Assembly: GCA_040143965.1 (NCBI GenBank)
Contig: JASJQH010006977.1
Location: forward strand, 1-29,933
DNA: 29,933 nt
Origin: Basidiobolus ranarum
Taxonomy: Eukaryota > Basidiobolomycota > Basidiobolomycetes > Basidiobolales
Direction: 5' to 3'
Part shown: positions 19,320 to 28,936 of the stretch, piece by piece
Numbering within the stretch: the first letter of the stretch is position 1
Layout of the letters: each line of letters starts with the position of its first letter
Translations under genes and position numbers: made by a program
Notes under the pieces: model-generated
The model's database searches: none
The model's input: only the letters and a program-made list of their open reading frames with translations
Told to the model about the DNA's origin: nothing

Positions 19320-21137
19320 ATGGTTGTAAAAGTTGAGGTTGGAACTTATATAAAATCCCAAGGAATCCTACGGAAAGTTGTACTCGTTATCATCGGACTT
19401 CCCTTGGCTCTACTACTTGTCTTTCAGATCGTATTGGTTGGCTCCTTTATGGTCCCAGTGTTGATTCCATTCATTAGTAAAGCAACTTCTCTTCCTTTTA
19501 TCCAAGAGGAATCCTTTAAGCTTGATTCAAACTAACGAGTTTCCTTTTTAGTTCTATCTTATTTATCGGTTTGGCTGGTATATTATAAATATGGTAGGTT
19601 TTTAAAACTAGATCTATCAAGACTAAAACTAAAGAACAGAAAACTCCTACTCTCCTCTATCTCACACTCCGTTTCTTAGCTCAAAATACTCCAAGGCTGA
19701 AACTTCCTTATAATCCAATCCGCATATATAAAATTATTTATGTCTTTGTCGAGTGTGTTGATGAATTACTGACTGGCCCGTTCCTTCCTACTTTTTGGCA
19801 ATGGCTACGAGTGAAAATATTTGAACCCAGTTTGCCTTCACAATCCTTGAAGTAAGCTAAAGTCTCTCGAACCTTTCCTACCTAAAGTTACTGAGGTTTA
19901 ACTCTTAAACTTAGAAAAAATATCGTCTATAGTGAAAACCAACCAAACCGTAAACTAGATATTTATCTCCCTTCCTTGAATACCCAAAAACTCAACTCAA
20001 AGAGTCATTCCGCGACGGTAGAGCCCTCCGAAACTGCTCCTAGCCCAGTTATAGTGGTGGCATGCGGTGGTACCTGGAATAAAGGTTGGGACATCGCGTG
20101 GTAGCTGATTGTGAAGTGAACAGATACTAACCTCCAAGTAGCAGGTAGTAGGGATGTATATTCACCAATGGCACAAACTCTACGGAAACTTGGATATCTA
20201 ATAGTACTAGTGGAGTGTGACCGGTATTCAGATGTAAGATGTGTTTCATAGAAACGTCTATTCCCAATATTTACTCATAAAATGCTGTTGTTAGACTAAG
20301 ATTGGCGACATGATAGCGGCGATGCAGCAGGCAGTGACCTGGATCTTCTCTCATATTAGGTTCGTTGAACATTTGATGTTAAATTGCAGATGTACTGACA
20401 CTTCTTGTATTGAATGAAGGGAGTATGGCGGCGATATAAATCAAATCTATCTCATGGGCCATGGTGCTGGTGCACACCTGGCGTCGTTGGCCATTATTCA
20501 TGACGCATTATCGTCACTTGATCTTTTACCTGAGAGCGGCCTAGCGTCTAATCGTATCAAGATTCCCACATGGCGTCTCAACAAAGCGCCCAAAGTGAGA
20601 GGACTGATATTGTAAGTGCTCTCCTTCTAGTTCCATCGCTTGATCTTATGCTGATTCCATTGAAAGGTTCTCCGGTATTTTTGACACTATAGCTCAATAC
20701 GATCATGAGAAGCATCGAGGAATTGAGGAGATATCTGGATTATCAAGAGTCATGGGTAAGCAGTCAGTGGTGATATCCCAATAAATCTCCTCTCTTAACT
20801 CTTGTCTATAAGGTCTTTCCGGCTCACCGAGTGGACTGACTTCCCCTTCAGCACTACTACTGCATGTGTTGAAATGCAGAAATCAAGATACCTTACGCTC
20901 GATACTCCCATCGAAAATGCTCATTGTTCATGGAGACAAGGTACTTTCACTCCAGGTGAAGCGTATAGCTCTGCCACTAACACTCTCACTTAGGACAATA
21001 TCGCACCACTTCACACTGCCCGCTCCTTCTTCAATCAGCTATGCAAGGTTGGGATATCGGACGTGAAGCTAAAGATCTACTCTAATATGAAACATATTAA
21101 TCCGGCCATTGGTACGCTTTCAATGAGTTCAATATAA
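19320..21137 (+). CDS. Membrane-anchored alpha/beta-hydrolase, isoprenylcysteine methylesterase-like, 10 exons
   Basis: I read exons 19320-19476, 19552-19593, 19680-19851, 19915-20084, 20145-20233, 20295-20359, 20420-20611, 20667-20755, 20813-20940 and 20994-21137. All join in phase to 415 aa. Introns are 53-86 bases, GT-AG, with TACTAAC or CTAAC branch sites (for example 20125-20131). Residues about 18-65 are hydrophobic (VVLVIIGLPLALLLVFQIVL), an N-terminal membrane anchor. Then come RKLDIYLPSL, the oxyanion-type VVACGGTWNKGSRDVYSPMA, IREYGGDINQIYLMGHGAGA, IVHGDKDNIAP and MKHINPAI. The order matches plant and fungal isoprenylcysteine alpha-carbonyl methylesterase-like enzymes of the carboxylesterase fold. 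The acid (Asp369) and His402 positions are present, but the nucleophile elbow reads G-H-Gly-A-G, with Gly247 in place of Ser. Uncertain points: exon 6 may start at 20301, exon 2/3 borders are weak, and a 43-base intron near 21112 would change the last residues to DGIL. Family confident, substrate unknown. Confidence 0.75.
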
Positions 21138-21699
21138 TCAATCAATATTAATAGATGGCATATTATGATAGGCTTCCTCGCGCAGACAACACCGTTTTGT
21201 GTATCACTACTGAACGATGTAGAAAGTTTCGTACAGTCTTGACCAGATAAATAAGGGTAAGGTTTGGGTGGATTTAATAGATCAGTTTTGAATGAAAGTT
21301 ACCGTAAACCATAAACCATAACCCATCCTTGTAATTAAGAGATTTGATCTTAGCTGAATTCCCTAATATATTCGTTAATATTCGTTAATAATATAAAAAT
21401 TCCACTGTTTAACTGACATCCGTTGAAAACGTAATATTGTAAGATTCCAAATGTAAGATGTTAGATACTTGTTGATTGAACCAATAGTTTACAAGATAAA
21501 TCAGGATTCCCATCTATGATAAATACTTGGTCATATGTTGACAACGGGCTTAGAATTCAGGGGGCAGGGTCATCAAGAGAATCTAGAAAAAATCCAGGAA
21601 TTTTTTTGAATTCTCATTGCTCGTGGATATCCAATTTCATTTATTTACTGAATTAACTGATAATTTTCCCGCTTTATCTTGCTCTTTCCTTGGTTGAAG
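21138..21699. other. Intergenic region between the hydrolase and AsnRS
   Basis: No gene is seen. It is AT-rich, with a small direct repeat ATTCGTTAAT (twice, about 21370-21389) and CCATAAACC/CCATAACCC words near 21308. No clear TATA box precedes AsnRS. Confidence 0.55.
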
Positions 21700-23500
21700 A
21701 TGGCTCAAGAAATTACTAAAGGTGCTGAAAACCTTTCTATTCAGGAAGGTGAGTAATGGTTTCTTCACCTGACTGAATGATCACTTGCCGTACTCTTCGG
21801 ATATTAACCTGTCTTTGATTTTTCTGTTTATTCATTTAGCAACTGTCGTTTTTGTGGACGAAGTTAACGGTTCCGATGAGACCGGAAACGGTTCTCAAGA
21901 GGCCCCTTTCCAAACTCCCGTCGTTGCCCTTCAAAAAGGTGGTGATAACGCTACCGTCAAGGTTCAAAAGACTTCAGAGGAAGGATATAAAGATATCTCC
22001 GGTGCTGCTTTGAAAAAAGCTAAGAAGAAGGTCGAAGAACTCCAAAGAAAAGCCAAGAAGGCTGATGAACAACAAAAATCTGAAGCTGATAAGGTCGCCG
22101 CTCGTGCCGCTGAGGAAGCCAAGAGAATCGAAGAGTCTAAGCAAATCGTTCTTACTCAAGATCCTTCCCTTCCGGAAGCTGAAAAGATCAAAATTCGTAA
22201 TAGTGTGGAATCTCGTGGTAAACGCGTTAAGGTTTCCGGTTGGGTTCATCGTATGAGAACCCAAGGTAAGGATATGAGATTCATTATCCTTAGAGATGGT
22301 ACTGGTTACTTGCAAGTTGTCATGACTGGCAAACTTTGCCATACTTTCGATGCTCTCACCTTAACTATGGAGTCCACCGTCGTCGTCTATGGTATCATCA
22401 ATGAATTGCCCGAAGGTAAAACCGCCCCTGATCATCACGAACTTGTTGCTGATTACTGGGAACTTATTCACAAGGCCCCCGGAGGTGATGAAGCTTTCGG
22501 TAACAAATTGAATGAAGAATCTGATCCTTCCATTCTTTTCGATCAACGCCATCTTGTCATTCGTGGTGAGACTGCTTCCTCTGTATTGCGTGCTCGTTCA
22601 TGTGTTCAAAAGGCATTCCGTGATCATTTCCACTCCCGTGGTTACAATGAGGTTGTTCCCCCATGCATGGTTCAAACACAAGTTGAGGGTGGCAGTACTC
22701 TTTTCGAATTCAACTATTATGGTGAATCCGCATACTTGACTCAATCTTCCCAGCTTTACTTGGAAACTTGCTTGCCCGCTCTTGGAGATGTTTACTGCAT
22801 GTCCGAATCATTCCGTGCTGAGAAATCCCATACCAGAAGACATTTGTCTGAATACACCCATCTTGAAGCTGAAATGGCTTTCATTGATTTCGAAGATTTA
22901 CTCAACAGAATTGAAGATCTTGTATGCGATACCATCGATCGTGTCCTTGCCGATCCTGTTGCTTCTGAATTAGTCAAATCACTTAACCCCGATTTCCAGC
23001 CCCCTCAACGTCCTTTCCTTCGTATGGACTACACTGAGGCCATTGAGTGGCTCCGTGAGAACAACGTCCGTAAGGAAGACGGCACCACCTATGAATTCGG
23101 AGATGATATCCCCGAAGCCCCTGAACGTCAAATGACTGACAAGATTGGTCGCCCTATTCTTCTTCGTAGATTCCCCGTTGAAATCAAGAGTTTCTACATG
23201 AAGAAGGACAAGATTGACCCCCGTGTCACCGAAAGTGTTGATTTATTGATGCCAGGAGTTGGTGAGATTGTTGGTGGAAGTATGCGTATTTCTGATTTGG
23301 ATGAATTACTCGCCGGTTATAAGCGTGAGGGTATTGATCCTACCCCATACTACTGGTTCAGTGATCAACGTAAGTATGGTTCTTGTGAACACGGTGGTTA
23401 TGGCCTTGGTGTCGAACGTTTCCTCGCTTGGATCCTTAACCGTTACACTGTTCGTGAAGTCTGTCTCTACCCTAGATTCACCGGACGTTGCAGACCATAA
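21700..23500 (+). CDS. DED81: Asparaginyl-tRNA synthetase, cytosolic type, 2 exons
   Basis: Class IIb aminoacyl-tRNA synthetase that charges tRNA-Asn in the cytosol. Exon 1 is 21700-21748 (MAQEITKGAENLSIQE) and exon 2 is 21840-23500, joined across a 91-base intron to 569 aa, the expected size. The N-terminal eukaryotic extension (about 17-120) begins with VVFVDEVNGSDETGNGSQEA, as in animal and fungal AsnRS, followed by a charged coiled coil (KKAKKKVEELQRKAKKADEQ). The anticodon-binding OB fold is at about 143-225 (VKVSGWVHRMRTQGKDMRFI). The catalytic core has motif 2 ESFRAEKSHTRRHLSEYTHL (about 339-358) and motif 3 GGYGLGVERFLAWIL (about 535-549), and the chain ends in the family-typical YPRFTGRCRP. 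Third-position choice is strongly biased to C and T, more than in the neighbours, consistent with high expression. The lack of a presequence argues for the cytosolic form. Confidence 0.97.
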
Positions 23501-23969
23501 AGTGATCGAATTGAGTCGGAAATGAGTCGATAAATTATTTACCCTTATTTGCCCTTATTGGCCATTTTTTTTCAATCGATTAATAAAATCCCTCTTTCTC
23601 GAATGTAATTAACGTAAAAATGGCCAAGATCATCATTCTCGAAACTTCCATCTATTGTTCAGTATGACTCATTGTGAGTCATGATGAGCGAGCGATACCA
23701 AGATTTATCACATCTGTACTATTACTGACCTAATCTTGCCAGGAATTTAATCAACATTAAGTTCATTTGCTAAACCTAGCCCCAACTTGATTAATTTAAC
23801 TAAAATACTAACTTTTATGCTATTACTAAGCTAATAGGATAAGAAATGATTTTAATTTAGGATTCAATTATAATTTATTGTGCAATCTCATAAATTCAAT
23901 GTCACAAAAAAAGTCAACTTAATTCTTGTGTACATGGACATAAATTGCTAACTATGGACATTCAGATAC
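23501..23969. other. Intergenic region between convergent AsnRS and secreted-protein genes
   Basis: No gene is seen; it is AT-rich and holds the 3' flanks of two convergent genes. CCCTTATTTGCCCTTATTGG just after the AsnRS stop is a tiny duplication. Confidence 0.6.
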
Positions 23970-24416
23970 TTATAAATTGCAAACAGTGTAGTTACCCTCA
24001 AGGTCAGCGCTCAATTTAAACAAAGGAGTTTGGGAAAAGCAGTTGCTATCTTCACCAGGAGTACTAGCATACACCCCAAGATAATAAACATCATCTCTTT
24101 GCAGACAAAGTGGTACGGAGAGATCAAATGAGAGTTGACCATCGGTGGCATTGGCACCTGGGAAACTCATATATTGTGCGTGAAGAAATTCATTGCTTTT
24201 GGCACTGAAAAGTCCTACTTCTCTGATGTATTCGACTTTGGAGTTTTGAGTACTCCAAGTCAAAGTTACGTTATCATTGGGTGCAAATGTGGTGAGTTGT
24301 TCGGAATTCTTTTCAAGGGCAAACAACATCCAGTCACCACATTCGCTGGCAGGGAGAGGGGTAGCGGAGACCTGGGCAGCTAAGGCAGCCAAAACGCATG
24401 CAAAGAAAGATTTCAT
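23970..24416 (-). CDS. Small secreted protein with Kre9/Knh1-like Ig-fold character
   Basis: A 148-aa protein with a clear signal peptide (MKSFFACVLAALAAQVSA, likely cut after Ala18). The mature part has four Cys (26, 104, 126, 146), enough for two disulfides, and three N-glycosylation sequons (Asn49, Asn89, Asn142). The pattern NDNVTLTWSTQN, then VGLFSAKS, then a hydrophobic VPLCLQRDDVYYLGVYAS and a late Cys resembles the extracellular Ig-like domain found in Kre9/Knh1 and Ser/Thr-rich cell-wall proteins, but this is an impression from pattern, not an alignment. There is no GPI-type hydrophobic tail, so it is probably soluble or bound in the wall. A TATA box lies about 61-68 bases upstream. 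No intron is needed. Possible roles are in the wall or in interaction with a host or substrate; none is shown. Confidence 0.8.
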   Translation of the reverse strand: MKSFFACVLAALAAQVSATPLPASECGDWMLFALEKNSEQLTTFAPNDNVTLTWSTQNSKVEYIREVGLFSAKSNEFLHAQYMSFPGANATDGQLSFDLSVPLCLQRDDVYYLGVYASTPGEDSNCFSQTPLFKLSADLEGNYTVCNL

Positions 24417-24476
24417 CTTGTGGATTTGTAAAGAAAATGAGGTACTGACGATAGGAATTTAGTAACGAATGAATGA

Positions 24477-24484
24477 CTTATATA
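24477..24484 (-). promoter_or_regulatory. TATA box of the 148-aa secreted protein gene
   Basis: On the minus strand this reads TATATAAG, 61-68 bases upstream of ATG 24416. It is the same sequence as the MET13 TATA box. Confidence 0.5.
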
Positions 24485-24820
24485 TACTCACTCACCGGAG
24501 TTGTTACTTCCGTACTCAAAAGGTTTTCCATTCCATAGGACCCATAAAGAAACAAGCATAATTACCGTTCTTTCTAATTCAATTGACAAAATACTCCTAT
24601 TTACCATGTTTTCTAATTTAGTTAACCAAATATTTCAGTTATTTATAGCTCAGAGTGAAGATATACTTCATTCAGACAAGGCTGTGGAAAGTTCCACTGA
24701 CAACGAAGATATGTGGTGGAGATTTTTTCATTCTACAAGTTATGCTCAGCACCTAGCATACAGTGTAAAGTGCATGGATCAAATTTAGGAATTGGAGCTA
24801 AGTGACCCTGTCAGTGTGGC

Positions 24821-24863
24821 CCTGTCAAACAGCTTAAAATGATTGTAGCCCTGTCAAACAGCC
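24821..24863. repeat. Direct repeat of CCCTGTCAAACAGC
   Basis: Two identical 14-base copies stand about 29 bases apart, with a partial CCCTGTCAGTG copy just before them (about 24806). Each copy contains the imperfect palindrome CTGTCAAACAG, so each could be a dimer-binding site or a small hairpin. Function unknown. Confidence 0.55.
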
Positions 24864-25765
24864 ATCGATCAGTGATCATATACCTAACCCTAAATCGGGC
24901 TATCAGCACTTACATATATGGCAAGTCTAAGGGGTCTATATTGGTACAAATCAAGTAACGGGAGCATTGGCATAAATGTAAATACTGGATGTGAATACTG
25001 AATTTGAATACTAGATGCGAGTATGGATGTAAATACCATGATTCTCTACTTTTGATAAGGTTGAATGCGACATATATTCTGCTCTCTAACTATATTGCAC
25101 ATTTTTGCGAGTTATTCAAGTGGTTGTCTCATTGTAGTGTTCTTATCTGATGGCATGAGTTAAATTACGTCATGAATTCGAAATTTCAAATGGAATTCTG
25201 TTCACAATCGTGGTTGTAATCGTGATAGTAGGCTATTTATAAACCATGGGCAATATCAGGCTTATTTAGTTAGTTAAATAGTTAATCTAGGTTCCTGTCA
25301 CTTTACCATATATATACATATTCAATAGTAATAAAAAACCATCGCTACCCTGTTTAATTACTGAATGAGTCTAGACAAATACCAGCAGGACATTAAATCA
25401 TGGCTAGTAGATATGAAGTAGACTACACGTGACTCTGAAGCTTTTTTAGTAATTGTTCTCAAGTGACATTACAATTTGAGCTACAATCCATATATGTATG
25501 AAGGGCTACTATCTCCTGTATATTTATAGATCATTGTATTGGCTGATATACATTCACAAGTTCATTATTCTACGGCATATTAGTTTAGTACCATTGGTTA
25601 TCACACATGGTAATCGCATAAATGTTAACTAAATGTTGCCTGAATCTTTTACCTACACACAGGTGCTGAATGTCCACTGATTGATCAGTTAAGCAATCGT
25701 GTTAAAAGGTGTTTACTTAATAGTTTTCAATTCGGAATAAGTATAGGGTAAGTAGAGAAAACTAT

Positions 25766-26785
25766 TCAGTTACAAGTAGTAGGTTTAGGCTTAGGAATAC
25801 ACTTCTTGGTTTTGGGTACGCACTTCATAGGTTTGGAAGTTGAAGTTGGAAGATCGATGGTGGTTAAGCCAGATTCTGATTTTGAGCTATCCCTGGATAT
25901 TGCTGTGGGAGCAACGGCCGAAGTTAAGTTATTGCTGGTTGTTGGTGTGGGAGCAGCGGCTGAAGTTGAGCTATTGCTAGTTGTTGAGGGCGGAGTAGTG
26001 GAAGTTAAACTATTGCTGGCGATTGTAGAGGGTGCAGGATGGGAAGTTGGTGCTGTAACCGTTACAGTTGATATAGATACGCTGACAGAGACATAACTCG
26101 AAGGTGTATAGGTCAAAGAGTCTGTCCCAATTCTAGTAGATTTCATAGCATTAACGCTTCGGGTAATACGAGTAGGACCTAGTGTTTCTATAACAGTAAC
26201 AGGGTTGTGGTAAAGAGTCATTAAAGTACCATCCTCTGTAGCAGTGACTGGATTGCGATCACCAACCATGTAGGTGAGCGTAGGCCCCGGGATTGTATTA
26301 ATTATTCGTCGAGGATCAAAGCTTTCAATAACTGTATATATGTAGGAATTCCCGAAAGTAGGACCGGTAGCAGTGTACAAGTCTGGAATCTCACCACTCT
26401 TTAGATTATGAGTCCTTGTTTGTTGAAGTATAGTGTCAGTTGCGGTTGAAAACCAAAGAGATCTAGTAATAGTTTTCCGCGGAATAGATTGTACAATTGT
26501 CATATCTGGCTTCACTCGGGTCATAGTGGACCCAGAGATGGTTCGGGTGACAGATTGTTTGCCAATCTTGTCGGTGTATGTTGCATCAGGTATAGTGTTA
26601 GTATCAATTTGTCCTAAGATTGTATCACTTTGTGTGTGAGCCTGGATAGTTGCAGTCAAAAGCTCAGGAATAACGTCCAGAGTCAAAACTTGGAAGGGGT
26701 ACTCCACAGTTACAGTAGATTGTCCACGGATTGAAGTGCTAAAGGCTAACAGGAATAGAACACACTTTTGGAGTCTGAAGGGCAT
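25766..26785 (-). CDS. Ser/Thr-rich secreted repeat protein with Cys/Lys/Pro tail
   Basis: A 339-aa secreted protein, not assigned to a family. I start at ATG 26785 because it gives a good signal peptide (MPFRLQKCVLFLLAFSTSIR, cut near Gly21/Gln22). The open frame extends upstream to 26899, but that would bury the signal behind 38 charged residues. The N-terminal two thirds is a beta-rich Thr/Val/Ile region with internal similarity (YTVIESFDPRRIINTI against VTVIETLGPTRITRSV). The next part is a Ser/Thr/Ala/Pro stalk with three imperfect repeats (SNSLTSTTPPSTT, SNSSTSAAAPTPTT, SNNLTSAVAPTAIS) and many O-glycosylation candidates. The end is a short basic cysteine tail, KCVPKTKKCIPKPKPTTC, with no GPI signal. 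The layout resembles fungal wall or adhesin-like proteins. It lies between two other minus-strand secreted ORFs. Confidence 0.72.
   Translation of the reverse strand: MPFRLQKCVLFLLAFSTSIRGQSTVTVEYPFQVLTLDVIPELLTATIQAHTQSDTILGQIDTNTIPDATYTDKIGKQSVTRTISGSTMTRVKPDMTIVQSIPRKTITRSLWFSTATDTILQQTRTHNLKSGEIPDLYTATGPTFGNSYIYTVIESFDPRRIINTIPGPTLTYMVGDRNPVTATEDGTLMTLYHNPVTVIETLGPTRITRSVNAMKSTRIGTDSLTYTPSSYVSVSVSISTVTVTAPTSHPAPSTIASNSLTSTTPPSTTSNSSTSAAAPTPTTSNNLTSAVAPTAISRDSSKSESGLTTIDLPTSTSKPMKCVPKTKKCIPKPKPTTCN
25915..26040. repeat. Three imperfect ~40-base coding repeats in the Ser/Thr stalk
   Basis: The word GAAGTTAAGTTATTGCTGG and its variants recur at 25920, 25962 and 26001, with periods of 42 and 39 bases. 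Both are multiples of three, so the reading frame of the secreted protein gene is kept. Such tracts change copy number readily. Confidence 0.7.
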
Positions 26786-27208
26786 TCTGTTAGGTCTTGG
26801 AGAAGTGCTGAATATGCTTGTTACAGAGAGGATTATGGACCGTTTTATGGATTCTTCCCTTCGATCAAGTCTATCTATTTTTATTAACAAAAAGGTCATT
26901 CTACTTTACCAAAGACGATCTAGGTATAATTGAGAACATATATTGAAAACAGGGATGTCTTTCTTTGTTTGTCAAAGTGCAAGAAAGTTGATGTTGTTAT
27001 TGAACGCTGTCTATTTTTCATCATTAGATCTCCACAAAAAAAGCAGTTTTGGGAACTTGCTTCATTAAAACCCAATCAGCAACAAATCTGTTTGGACTAG
27101 CTAGTGTTCAGATATTGCCTCAAGTATTTGGAGTTCTGCAAATATAATGAATGTAGAATAGTATCGCATGGCATGGTAAAACCAAACCAATCGGTGGCGG
27201 TGTTTCAC
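26786..27208. other. Intergenic region
   Basis: No gene is seen. It is the 5' flank of the 339-aa gene and the 3' flank of the next small ORF. A weak AATAAAAATAG on the minus strand at about 26876-26887 could act as a TATA-like element. Confidence 0.45.
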
Positions 27209-27430
27209 TTATAAATAAACGTGAATTACATTTGGCTTTTCCGAGTGGATATAGTCAAATTCAAGCGGATCCATATCTCGAAACCCGTCCAATTGAGATT
27301 TTGTCGTGGTTCGTTGTAGAGCGGTATAGTATTGAGAAACGGTACTGTATGCATTTGAGGAAATTTGGCAATTATTAGAAACAGTACTAAAAATTAGCAA
27401 AACACCACAAATCGCGTATTTGTAAATCAT
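27209..27430 (-). CDS. Possible small secreted peptide, 73 aa
   Basis: An ATG-started ORF on the minus strand with a plausible signal peptide (MIYKYAICGVLLIFSTVSNN). After it come about 50 residues with Tyr, Ser, Thr and acidic residues (STVSQYYTALQRTTTKSQLD, then a His/Tyr-containing tail ending IHVYL). It resembles nothing I know. Being short and AT-rich it could be chance. It has the same orientation as the two neighbouring secreted-protein genes and the signal is well formed. Further exons may exist but I could not place any. Confidence 0.35.
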   Translation of the reverse strand: MIYKYAICGVLLIFSTVSNNCQISSNAYSTVSQYYTALQRTTTKSQLDGFRDMDPLEFDYIHSEKPNVIHVYL

Positions 27431-27721
27431 ATGTAAAGAATCACCAGCTTATGCCTAGTATAGAAACTAGTGGGGAGCACTCGTAGCGACTCCAATAATT
27501 CGTCCGATAGCACTTAGCGATAATACTGTATGTAAGTATCTCGCCAACCACTGCTAAGAGTTAGGATCCTATACGCGACGACAAAAAACCTGAGAAAATA
27601 TTGCTACAATTGTAAAAACCTGAAACCATGCGCACAAATAGCCTACAAAGGCCTCTGTTTGCGTTTACATCCATGAGTCAACTTGTAAACGAAATATTGT
27701 ACAAATATTAACGAATCAAGC

Positions 27722-27770
27722 GGTGAGAGATGAGAGGTGAGAGATGAGAGATGAGAGGTGAGAGATGAGT
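27722..27770. repeat. Heptamer minisatellite (GRTGAGA), seven copies
   Basis: Units from 27722 read GGTGAGA, GATGAGA, GGTGAGA, GATGAGA, GATGAGA, GGTGAGA and GATGAG(T). Only the second base varies (G or A). One strand is entirely purine except for T. It does not code for anything evident, since it is intergenic. Confidence 0.9.
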
Positions 27771-28892
27771 TAGAGTTCAACTGATTGCAACAGAAATTGT
27801 AATATCAGGTTCAGAGCTGACAGTTGCAAATTAAACAGCAACCACATGGGTACGCTTTCAGAAATGTTAACAGATGTTGTTGAGACATAGAGGGATGGAT
27901 CTGTTTAATTCATAAACTTAACCTCTGTCCAGTAGTAACGGTTCACTGTTATCTCATCCGTTCACCATATAACCCAATCTCATATTAGCTCTCGTAGTCT
28001 TAATACTATTTGATAATGAACTGGTTATGCCGACACGGCAAATGCTTGGCAAAGTGGCGCGACTTTACTGCAAACATCGTAGAAACCCGAAAATCATAGT
28101 AGGCTACGTATCTATTTTTATGGCAAACTTAACTAAGGTAATTTGTTAAGTTTCCAGTACCGTAAATACTATTTGTAAGATAACTTTGTGAAGGAGGAAA
28201 CAAAAAAGACAGTGCATACACATTTATCCGTACATAGTCTTCGGTGAGACTAAAATTAACTCGATCAGATTATTTCACTCTTATATCTTTACCAATGGCA
28301 AGTAGATTAGAGTTAGGAGAGCCCAAATGCTTATATTATTAGTGAAGGTCGAGGCTAACTGTCCACATTGCTAATTCTTGGTGTTACTCGTCTTGCGAGG
28401 AATTCAAGCAATCCGCATCAATTTCTCACAAAATTGATTAAACGGAGACAAATTATTAACTATCAATTTCAAATTGAACCACACACATACTTATTATTAG
28501 AGCGTTGTCCATTCTGGGTTAGACTCGATCGCGATCCTCTCTTATCAGTTGTAATTTCAATTCCTAATTTTCGATTGGCCAATCCTAAATGGTTTAATCC
28601 ATATATTAGAATCCTATATTCCTGAACATCTGCGGAATATCTAGTCATTTCATTTCAAATCCAATGCAACTTCCAGGAACTTCAAAGCTTCATAACGATA
28701 GTCCTTACCATATATATAAACACTCAAAACAGTGGTAATAACTATGCTCTTATATATATAACAAATCAGTGACGTCTTTATGGATGTTGATTAAAAAATC
28801 ACAATATACAAACGAGTTCGGTTCCGACTATTCGGTCAAGGTCAGGGTTGTTATTTGTAGCATTTACAATACTTGATTAGTGTTCTGATTTA

Positions 28893-28936
28893 GATTTCCA
28901 ATGTATATCTGTGTGATTTCCAATGTATATCTATGT
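28893..28936. repeat. 22-base tandem duplication
   Basis: Two adjacent 22-base copies that begin GATTTCCAATGTATATCT differ by one base (GTGT against ATGT at the end). A partial third unit, GTGATTTA, follows. It lies about 60 bases beyond the last open codons of the degenerate nuclease relic. Confidence 0.85.

Larger units (their letters stand above)
24417..25765. other. Long gene-poor spacer with short direct repeats
   Basis: No coding region is supported over 1.3 kb. An open frame at 24501-24788 has only a TTG start and no protein-like pattern. A CCCTGTCAAACAGC direct repeat (24821-24863) is listed separately. TGAATACTG/TGTAAATAC-type words recur at about 24976-25040. The rest is AT-rich. 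Confidence 0.55.

Noticed and set aside
24501-24788. Plus-strand open frame of 95 codons
   Set aside because: Starts with TTG, overlaps the promoter of the minus-strand secreted gene, and has no family features.
26786-26899. Upstream in-frame extension of the 339-aa secreted protein
   Set aside because: It would put 38 mostly charged residues before an obvious signal peptide; ATG 26785 is the better start.
28368-28625. Plus-strand open frame of 85 codons, considered as a transposon fragment
   Set aside because: Starts with TTG; no recognisable domain and no repeats around it.
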